Shown here: positions 1-5,256 of the stretch, piece by piece
How positions within the stretch are numbered: the stretch's first letter is position 1
Layout of the letters: each line of letters starts with the position of its first letter
NCBI GenBank assembly: GCA_017390225.1
Contig: JAFPCL010000146.1
Coordinates: 1 to 8,201 of the forward strand
Length of the DNA: 8,201 bases
Source: Clostridia bacterium
GTDB taxonomy: Bacteria > Bacillota > Clostridia > CAKSNL01 > HGM11501
Reading direction: 5' to 3'
The notes under the pieces: model-generated
What the model was told of the DNA's origin: nothing
The model's database searches: none
The model's input: the letters and a program-made list of their open reading frames with translations, nothing else
Position numbers and translations under genes: made by a program

Positions 1-492
1 CATTTCTTTATTTTTATTTTTTATTTTTTTGTATATATCGGAAATAATGTTTTCCGAAACAAGCCCCGTGATATCTCCACCCAAGGATGCAACTTCCTTG
101 ACAATGCTGGAGCTCAAATAGGAGTATGCACTGTTGGTGGTCATAAAGAATGTTTCTACCGACGGGGATAGTTTCTTATTGATGAGTGCCATCTGAAATT
201 CATATTCAAAATCAGACACGGCGCGCAGGCCCTTGACAATAACATGGGCGTCTTTTAATTTCATATAGTCGACCAGCATACCGGAAAAGCTGTCGATTTC
301 CACATTGGGGATATCAGCCGTGACACGTGCCAAAAGCTCTTTTCTTTCTTCAACAGAAAACAAAGGCGATTTGGAGCTATTCTCCAAAATAGCAACACAC
401 ACACGGTCGAAAATAGCGGCAGAGCGGCGGATAATATCCAAATGCCCCAAGGTCACGGGATCGAAGCTACCGGGCAAAACGGCTGTTTTCAT
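1..492 (-). CDS. coaD: Phosphopantetheine adenylyltransferase (PPAT), 3' end at or just past the left edge
   Basis: This cytoplasmic enzyme transfers AMP from ATP to 4'-phosphopantetheine, giving dephospho-CoA and pyrophosphate, the penultimate step of coenzyme A synthesis. The translated 164 residues carry the family hallmarks: the nucleotidyltransferase motif PGSFDPVTLGHLDII at residues 7-21 with the GH pair at 16-17, the KGLRAVSDFEYEFQMA block at 87-102, and SSSIVKEVASLGGD at 127-140. The reading frame is still open at base 1. Since CoaD proteins are usually about 160 residues, the stop codon should lie only a few codons outside the window. The lysine-rich, AT-rich tail after residue 153 is typical of a non-conserved C terminus. 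The ATG at 490-492 overlaps the rsmD stop codon (ATGA, four shared bases), and an AAAGGA ribosome site lies inside the end of rsmD, so translation is probably coupled to rsmD. Identification is secure; only the exact C terminus is unseen. Confidence 0.96.
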   Translation of the reverse strand, partial: MKTAVLPGSFDPVTLGHLDIIRRSAAIFDRVCVAILENSSKSPLFSVEERKELLARVTADIPNVEIDSFSGMLVDYMKLKDAHVIVKGLRAVSDFEYEFQMALINKKLSPSVETFFMTTNSAYSYLSSSIVKEVASLGGDITGLVSENIISDIYKKIKNKNKEM

Positions 493-1043
493 TCTATGTC
501 ATTCCTTTCCATGGGAGAAAAAAACGTGAGATGCGTTTTCCCGTAGCGCTTTTCTTTGAGAAGCTCAAACCCTTCGGGCACGATGAAGGGACAACGCTCA
601 TCCCATTCTGCCACCAAGCGGCAATCAGAAGACAAAAGGCCGCGTGCTAAAAGCTTCTCCGCGCAGATGGCGGCAAGCCCCGATTCATAAGGCGGATCTA
701 AAAACACCAACTGAAACGAATCTGCGGCAGATGCAATATAAGAAAGGGCATCTTTTGCCACAATCTCGGCACTTTCCGCTTTTAAATCCTTCACGTTTTT
801 GGTTATGGAAAAAATTGCATCTCGCGCGCTGTCTACCAAAACGGCAGATTGAGCGCCGCGGCTTAAACATTCCAGCCCCAATGCGCCCGAACCTGCAAAC
901 AGATCCAGCACACGAGCACCGGGAATATACGGAGAAAGAGACGAAAATAAGCCTTCTTTTACCCGATCTAACGTGGGACGGGTATTTTGACCTTCAGGTG
1001 TGGCAAGGAGGCGCCTTCCCCATATACCGGAAATAATGCGCAT
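489..1043 (-). CDS. rsmD: 16S rRNA (guanine966-N2)-methyltransferase RsmD
   Basis: RsmD uses S-adenosylmethionine to methylate N2 of G966 of 16S rRNA during small-subunit assembly in the cytoplasm. The 184-residue protein has the usual family length. Its N terminus MRIISGIWGRR and the RPTLDRVKEGLF stretch at residues 22-33 are characteristic. The SAM-binding motif I is VLDLFAGSGALG at 45-56, the catalytic DPPY tetrad is at 116-119, and the C-terminal KRYGKTHLTFF signature is at 165-175. The start at 1043 is supported by a GGAGAGG-like ribosome site a few bases upstream and by the conserved N-terminal sequence beginning at this Met. It is the first gene of a two-gene unit with coaD, driven by a promoter at 1093-1121. 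The rsmD-coaD pair is a common Firmicutes arrangement. Confidence 0.96.
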   Translation of the reverse strand: MRIISGIWGRRLLATPEGQNTRPTLDRVKEGLFSSLSPYIPGARVLDLFAGSGALGLECLSRGAQSAVLVDSARDAIFSITKNVKDLKAESAEIVAKDALSYIASAADSFQLVFLDPPYESGLAAICAEKLLARGLLSSDCRLVAEWDERCPFIVPEGFELLKEKRYGKTHLTFFSPMERNDIE

Positions 1044-1092
1044 GACTGTCCTCTCCTTCCCGCTACTTTTCGCATCTTACTACTCTTATTTT

Positions 1093-1121
1093 ATCATACT
1101 ACGAAAATACGCAATCGTCAA
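1093..1121 (-). promoter_or_regulatory. Sigma-A-type promoter for rsmD-coaD
   Basis: On the minus strand, TTGACG (1121-1116) and TATGAT (1098-1093) are separated by exactly 17 bases. Each box matches the vegetative consensus at five of six positions. Transcription would begin near 1086, about 40 bases before the rsmD ATG, leaving a short leader with the ribosome site. The TGA stop codon of the upstream membrane-protein gene (1118-1120) lies inside the -35 box. Confidence 0.8.
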
Positions 1122-1516
1122 GCACTAATTTTCGTTTTTTTACGATTTTTTTCATTGCGTAACAAGCTCAGCCCCCAGCCGACCAGCATAGTGGCATAGC
1201 CGATGGCAATATATCCTGCGGCATACAAAAAATATGCAGTTTTCCACGGGGAGAACAGAAGCTCTGTCGTCAACCAAAAGACAACACCCGAAACAATCGG
1301 CATAAACCACAGCTTCTTGAAAGTATCTCCCATATGCAATCCCGTAAACAACAAAAATACGGGGTTGATGTATTTAAACAAAAACGGGATGAAAAAACTT
1401 TTGAATTCCGGTGGAATCCGAGATGCAACCACCCATGGCAATATAACCATAACAAGCATGATTCCGATACCTGCCGAAACTCCCTTTTGCAAGACTTCCC
1501 CTGATTGGTTTTTCAT
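1118..1516 (-). CDS. Small four-helix integral membrane protein of unknown function
   Basis: I do not recognise this 132-residue protein and assign no function. Four hydrophobic stretches suitable for membrane helices lie at about residues 12-32, 41-61, 68-88 and 93-119. The first is glycine-rich (GVSAGIGIM), and the protein ends in a basic tail from residue 120 (RNEKNRKKTKISA). By the positive-inside rule this places the C terminus, and with four helices also the N terminus, in the cytoplasm. No catalytic motif is apparent. The ATG at 1516 has a good ribosome site, AGAGGAG, seven bases upstream. Its ORF is well defined, and its end coincides exactly with the next promoter's -35 box. It lies directly behind the terminator of the NlpC/P60 gene, with no obvious promoter of its own, so expression probably depends on read-through or an unseen promoter within the hydrolase gene. 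AtpI-like or other small polytopic families are possible, but nothing in the sequence favours one. Confidence 0.75.
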   Translation of the reverse strand: MKNQSGEVLQKGVSAGIGIMLVMVILPWVVASRIPPEFKSFFIPFLFKYINPVFLLFTGLHMGDTFKKLWFMPIVSGVVFWLTTELLFSPWKTAYFLYAAGYIAIGYATMLVGWGLSLLRNEKNRKKTKISA

Positions 1517-1523
1517 GATTTTT

Positions 1524-1530
1524 CTCCTCT
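1524..1530 (-). promoter_or_regulatory. Ribosome binding site abutting a terminator tail
   Basis: AGAGGAG on the minus strand lies seven bases before the ATG of the small membrane protein and fixes that start. It begins at the very base where the U-rich tail of the preceding terminator (1531-1545) ends. Confidence 0.75.
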
Positions 1531-1570
1531 AACAAAAATAACAAAGGGGCTGTGTATCTTCACACGCCCC
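1531..1570 (-). terminator. Rho-independent terminator of the NlpC/P60 gene
   Basis: On the minus strand GGGGC (1570-1566), one unpaired G and TGTG pair with CACA and GCCCC (1554-1546) around a six-base loop. The tail that follows, 1545-1531, is T-rich (TTTGTTATTTTTGTT). The hairpin starts seven bases after the stop codon of the hydrolase. There is no T-run on the plus-strand side, so it acts only in this direction. Confidence 0.85.
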
Positions 1571-1576
1571 CTGTCT

Positions 1577-2263
1577 TCAATCTACGATACGACGGGCACA
1601 ATAGTAGTCACTACGAGAAGACAACGGCTGAATTTTAACAACAGTTCCGGTGTACGGTGCATGAATGTACTGCCCGTCTCCCACATAGATGCCGACATGG
1701 TGAATGGCGGCACCACCGCGCTTGAAGAAAACAAGATCGCCGGGCTCAAGTGCCGATTTATCGACGGCATAGCCATGAGATGCCTGGTCTGCCGCTACGC
1801 GATTGAGGCGGTAGCCGCACTGACGGTAAACATACTGCACCAAACCCGAGCAGTCAAAGCCCGAAGGGGATGTGCCGCCGTAGACATAGCGAACACCCAG
1901 ATACTGCTTTGCCGTTTCAACAATCATATTTTGCTTATCCGATACCGTCGGCACATCTTGCACCGGCGCTTCACTGACGGCATAATCGTTGTCCGACGGA
2001 TCGTTGACATAATCTGCGTGGACAAATCCGAAAATACCGATATTGACCTTGTACCAATCGCCCGTGCGCTCAATGAGCGCAATTTGCGAGCCTTGCTTCA
2101 AAGATACCAGGACTTCCCCGTCCACGGATGCGGTTGCCCGCACGTTTAACATATCTACATTCACGGTTCCGACGGTATAGGCGCTTGCCAGCACACAGGA
2201 AAAAACCACACTGCAAAAAAGCGTGATGAAAAGAGCCAAGGTCGGAAATGATTGCTTTTTCAT
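1577..2263 (-). CDS. Exported SH3b - NlpC/P60 peptidoglycan endopeptidase
   Basis: This is a predicted secreted cell-wall hydrolase. NlpC/P60 enzymes usually cut the D-Glu-to-diamino-acid bond of peptide stems. The 228-residue product starts with a signal peptide (MKKQ, hydrophobic core, ASA at 26-28 before the likely cut). A bacterial SH3 domain follows at about 29-86 (LNVRATAS, DWYKVN, GFVHADYV), then a linker and the NlpC/P60 domain at about 115-226. The catalytic Cys138 is in FDCSGLVQYVY, His189 in HHVGIYVGDG and the third polar residue His201 in IHAP. The spacings of 51 and 12 residues are those typical of active family members. An in-frame ATG exists 14 codons upstream (2305), but it falls inside the promoter, upstream of the expected transcript start. 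The ATG at 2263 has TAGGAG seven bases before it and begins the signal peptide. The gene has its own promoter and terminator, so it is a single transcription unit. The SH3b domain probably holds it at the wall. Its in vivo substrate is not shown. Confidence 0.93.
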   Translation of the reverse strand: MKKQSFPTLALFITLFCSVVFSCVLASAYTVGTVNVDMLNVRATASVDGEVLVSLKQGSQIALIERTGDWYKVNIGIFGFVHADYVNDPSDNDYAVSEAPVQDVPTVSDKQNMIVETAKQYLGVRYVYGGTSPSGFDCSGLVQYVYRQCGYRLNRVAADQASHGYAVDKSALEPGDLVFFKRGGAAIHHVGIYVGDGQYIHAPYTGTVVKIQPLSSRSDYYCARRIVD

Positions 2264-2270
2264 GAATACA

Positions 2271-2276
2271 CTCCTA
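2271..2276 (-). promoter_or_regulatory. Ribosome binding site that sets the NlpC/P60 start
   Basis: TAGGAG lies seven bases before the ATG at 2263-2261. It supports that start over the longer frame beginning at 2305, which lacks a transcript to be read from. Confidence 0.8.
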
Positions 2277-2295
2277 TACTTCATTTTCTTTCTGT

Positions 2296-2324
2296 ATTGT
2301 AACACAAATACTTCAATTTGTCAA
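2296..2324 (-). promoter_or_regulatory. Sigma-A-type promoter of the NlpC/P60 gene
   Basis: On the minus strand a perfect TTGACA (2324-2319) and TACAAT (2301-2296, five of six matches) are separated by 17 bases, in an AT-rich context with A-rich sequence upstream. Transcription should start near 2289, leaving a leader of about 25 bases with the ribosome site. No operator is recognisable. Confidence 0.88.
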
Positions 2325-2439
2325 ATATTTTTAATATTTATTTAACATTTGTTTATAAATTGTGTAATGCGTGTATTTCATTCGATTTAAAAGCATTTTA
2401 TTTGTGCATTTTGACGTTTTCTTTGTTAGAATTGTTACA

Positions 2440-2462
2440 AAAAGCAATTACATATCTGTAAT
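2440..2462 (-). terminator. Weak AT-rich hairpin after recG, possible terminator
   Basis: Four bases after the recG stop, ATTACA and TGTAAT (2462-2447) form a six-pair stem around GATA, followed on the minus strand by TGCTTTTTG. The stem has only one G-C pair, so its stability is low. It is the only candidate terminator between recG and the next promoter. Confidence 0.4.
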
Positions 2463-2465
2463 AAT

Positions 2466-4514
2466 TCAATTCATGGTTGTTTTATTTTCTTCAATTTTTT
2501 CCGCAACAACCTGCTGTAAGGCACGATTTTGCTCTTTTTCCAGTAGCGGATCTTCTTCCAAATAGGCATCTGCCGCATCTGCCGCTTGCTTTAAAAGCTT
2601 TACATCAGACAAAAGTTCCGTCATCTGATAGGAAGGCACGCCGTGCTGTCGTGTGCCGAAATATTCACCGGGACCGCGAAGCTCCAGGTCTTTTTCCGCA
2701 ATATAGAAGCCGTCGTTGCTCTGCGTCATGATTTTTGCCCGTTCTTCGGCGGTTTTGCCCGTGGCATCGGAAAAAAGGATGCAGTATGCCTTGTCGCCGC
2801 CGCGCCCGACTCTGCCGCGCAATTGGTGCAATTGTGACAAGCCAAAGCGTTCGGCATTTTCAACGATCATATAACAGGCATTGGGCACATTCACGCCCAC
2901 CTCAATCACCGTGGTGGAAACCAAAATATGAATATCTCCTGCAGCAAAAGCAGCCATCACGGCTTCTTTTTCCTTGGCTTTCATTTTGCCATGAATCAAA
3001 GAAACGGAAAAATCGGGAAACGTCTCCTGCATCTGTGCCGACAAAATCGTTGCCGCCTTGAGATCCAAGGCTTCGCTTTCTTCCACCAAGGGGCAAACCA
3101 CATAAGCTTGAAAGCCCTGTTCCAGTCCTTGCCGCAAAAAGCGGTAGATTCGTTGCCGCATGGACTCCGTAACGGCATAGGTATCCACTTTTTTTCTGCC
3201 CGGCGGCAACTCATCAGTGACAGACACATCCAAATCGCCGTACAACGTCAGCGACAATGTACGTGGAATGGGTGTGGCGGTCATGACCAACACGTGCGGT
3301 GCACTTCCCTTTTCCGCCAATCGGGCACGCTGTTTTACGCCGAATCGGTGCTGTTCGTCGGTGATGGCAAGCCCCAAGGCATGAAACACCACATTTTCTT
3401 CAATCAGGGCGTGTGTGCCGACAATGACGTCAATCTTGCCGTCCTTTAATTCTTCTAATATTTTTCTCTTCTTCGCCGCTGTGGTCGAACCTGTCAGAAT
3501 TGAAACCGTGAGCCCCAAAGAAGCATACCATCCCGAAAGGGTTTCATAGTGCTGTTTTGCCAGGATTTCCGTCGGTGCCATTAAAACTGCCTGATAGCCG
3601 CTTTTGACTGCCATATACATCGCCGCCGCCGCCACCGCCGTTTTGCCCGAGCCCACATCGCCCTGCACCAGCCGTGCCATGGGGCGCTTGTCCGTCAGGT
3701 CTTTGGCAATTTCCCGTAGCACACGCATCTGGGCGTTGGTCATGGCAAAGGGGAGCACTTCAAAAAAGGGACGAGGATCACGGCAGGAAAAGGCAAGCCC
3801 TTTTTCTTGACTCAAGCCGTGCCGACGAAAGCCCACTGCCAGCCGCAGATAGAAAAACTCCTGAAACAAAAGCCGCTTGCGTGCCGCTTCATAGCACCAT
3901 TCATCGTCGGGAAAATGAATCTGCCGGAGAGCATAATTTCGCTCTGCCAAGCCGTAGGCTTCCCGCACGGATTTGGGAATGGGATCGACAACCGTGTCCG
4001 GCATCTCTTCCAGGCAGGCTTTGATGGTCTGGGACACGATTTTTTGCGACAGCCCTTCCGTCAGCGGATAAATGGGCACCAAGCGCCCGATGGCTTTCTT
4101 TTCGTCGGGCTTTTCGTATAAAGGCGAGAGCATTTCCCATTTTCCGTAGCCGCGCTTTACTTGCCCATAGAAGCAGTATGTTTCCCCCACACGGAAGGCG
4201 GTTTTCACATAGGTTGTGTTGTACCATACCATGTGCATCACGCCAGAGCCATCCCGCACCGCCATGGTATAGACGGTCATGTTTTTTCGGATGCGTTTTT
4301 CTGCCGGCATAGCACACACCACGGCGGTCACGCCTACGGTCTCGCCGTCTGCAAGGCTTGTGATTGGCTTCATAATACGTCGATCCTCCATGCGCCGTGG
4401 AAACAAGCCCAAGAGGTCGCCCACAGAGGACACCCCCAGCTTTTCAAACAGCTGTGCTCTTTTTTCGCCTACGCCTTTCACAAATCGAATATCTTTTTTT
4501 AAATAGCTTTCCAT
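2466..4514 (-). CDS. recG: ATP-dependent DNA helicase RecG
   Basis: RecG is a superfamily 2 double-strand DNA translocase that regresses stalled replication forks and processes branched recombination intermediates. The 682-residue protein is full length for the family. The N-terminal region (FVKGVGEKRAQLFEKLGV, residues 11-28) and the OB-fold wedge domain (about 55-150) precede the helicase core. This core shows Walker A GDVGSGKT at 285-292, the DEQH box at 386-389, TATPIPRT at 412-419, TTVIEVGVNVP at 534-544 and motif VI QLRGRVGRG at 564-572. The RGPGEYFGTRQHG segment at 613-625 is the conserved region near the TRG motif that couples ATP hydrolysis to movement. The ATG at 4514 begins the conserved N terminus, although its upstream site (GGGG) is modest. 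It is probably co-transcribed with the lipoprotein and nucleotidase genes ahead of it, since no terminator lies in the 66-base gap. All key motifs are intact. Confidence 0.98.
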   Translation of the reverse strand: MESYLKKDIRFVKGVGEKRAQLFEKLGVSSVGDLLGLFPRRMEDRRIMKPITSLADGETVGVTAVVCAMPAEKRIRKNMTVYTMAVRDGSGVMHMVWYNTTYVKTAFRVGETYCFYGQVKRGYGKWEMLSPLYEKPDEKKAIGRLVPIYPLTEGLSQKIVSQTIKACLEEMPDTVVDPIPKSVREAYGLAERNYALRQIHFPDDEWCYEAARKRLLFQEFFYLRLAVGFRRHGLSQEKGLAFSCRDPRPFFEVLPFAMTNAQMRVLREIAKDLTDKRPMARLVQGDVGSGKTAVAAAAMYMAVKSGYQAVLMAPTEILAKQHYETLSGWYASLGLTVSILTGSTTAAKKRKILEELKDGKIDVIVGTHALIEENVVFHALGLAITDEQHRFGVKQRARLAEKGSAPHVLVMTATPIPRTLSLTLYGDLDVSVTDELPPGRKKVDTYAVTESMRQRIYRFLRQGLEQGFQAYVVCPLVEESEALDLKAATILSAQMQETFPDFSVSLIHGKMKAKEKEAVMAAFAAGDIHILVSTTVIEVGVNVPNACYMIVENAERFGLSQLHQLRGRVGRGGDKAYCILFSDATGKTAEERAKIMTQSNDGFYIAEKDLELRGPGEYFGTRQHGVPSYQMTELLSDVKLLKQAADAADAYLEEDPLLEKEQNRALQQVVAEKIEENKTTMN

Positions 4515-4580
4515 TTATATCAGCCCCGTACTTTTTAGGTCTTTACAATAAAACTGTCATTCGTGCTTTGTCTTTGTTTT

Positions 4581-5240
4581 TTACCATGCAAAAATTCCTG
4601 TTTGCGGTTCAATACCCCAAATGCCGTACATCCCTAAGTTCTGCGGCACAGGCTCTGCAAACCGCTCCGGCCACCACATTAAAAATTCTTCATCCAAGCC
4701 GGAAACTTCTGTCTCCGGAGGATACAGAACAAAATGCTCCCCCGTCACGGCGCCGTTTCCCTCATCGGCACTCTCCAAGCCATATGCACCGGAAGCAATA
4801 TACAAAATGCCATCTTCAATCCATTCCGTACCCGGCTCAACTTCCGTTTCCAGTGTCCCCAAGGTCATGCTATAGCTTCCGTCCGCCTGTTTTTCGATGT
4901 TTTCAAAATATCCCGAGAACACACAGATATACTGTGTACCGTTCGGGTATTCTTCGCCGATACTCCCCATATCCGAATCGGAAAATTCACCTGAAAAGGT
5001 GCCGTCGGGAGAAAGGAGAAGCTCCGTGCGCCATGCCCCGGCACCGGAAGAAAACCAAAAGCTCATATCTTGTGTGAAGGGAAGAAGTGTCGGTTCTTCC
5101 TCGGGCACTTCCACAGGCACATCCACAGGGGCTTCTGCGACTTCCTGCCCTGCGGTGGGCTGTTCCTCCGCTACTTTTTCGCAAGCACCAAACATAAACA
5201 TCAACAGCAAAAGGCATAAAATAACAGATAATTTTTTCAT
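4581..5240 (-). CDS. Uncharacterised lipoprotein with acidic linker and beta-rich domain
   Basis: This 219-residue protein is a predicted surface lipoprotein of unknown function. MKKLSVILCLLLLMF is a typical lipoprotein signal peptide, and FGAC places the lipid-modified cysteine at residue 20. F at position -3 is less usual than L, so the lipobox is good but not perfect. Residues 21-50 form a Pro-, Glu- and Val-rich linker (VDVPVEVPEEEP) that would hold the folded part off the membrane. The rest is rich in aromatic residues and Gly, with alternating polar and hydrophobic stretches that suggest beta structure (SFWFSSGAGAWRTELLLSPDG at about 60-80, then YICVFSGYF, LYIASGAYGL, FLMWWPERF). No catalytic motif is visible. 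A GTG at 5243 could add one residue, but AAAGGA at 5250-5255 is nine bases from the ATG and only six from the GTG, favouring the ATG. The gene begins 16 bases after the nucleotidase stop and is most likely in its operon. Acidity and aromatic content could fit ligand binding, but this is a guess. Confidence 0.85.
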   Translation of the reverse strand: MKKLSVILCLLLLMFMFGACEKVAEEQPTAGQEVAEAPVDVPVEVPEEEPTLLPFTQDMSFWFSSGAGAWRTELLLSPDGTFSGEFSDSDMGSIGEEYPNGTQYICVFSGYFENIEKQADGSYSMTLGTLETEVEPGTEWIEDGILYIASGAYGLESADEGNGAVTGEHFVLYPPETEVSGLDEEFLMWWPERFAEPVPQNLGMYGIWGIEPQTGIFAW

Positions 5241-5249
5241 CACAATCGA

Positions 5250-5255
5250 TCCTTT
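5250..5255 (-). promoter_or_regulatory. Ribosome binding site of the lipoprotein gene
   Basis: AAAGGA lies directly after the nucleotidase stop codon (5257-5259) and nine bases before the lipoprotein ATG. It favours the ATG at 5240 over the GTG immediately upstream and ties the two genes into one transcript. Confidence 0.65.
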
Positions 5256-5256
5256 C

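Noticed and set aside
644..1036. Long plus-strand frames such as 644-1036, 1505-2149 and 6364-7032.
   Set aside because: Each lies opposite a minus-strand gene with clear family motifs; their compositions look like antisense shadows and they lack recognisable domains.
2325..2446. The AT-rich stretch between recG and the NlpC/P60 promoter, as a possible small RNA or regulatory leader.
   Set aside because: No stable stem, conserved riboswitch-like pattern or convincing promoter could be seen on either strand.
4532..4560. A possible recG promoter, ATGACA-N17-TAAAAA, on the minus strand.
   Set aside because: The -10 match is only four of six, and the predicted start near 4525 would fall inside the ribosome site, so operon transcription from 7103-7131 is the simpler reading.
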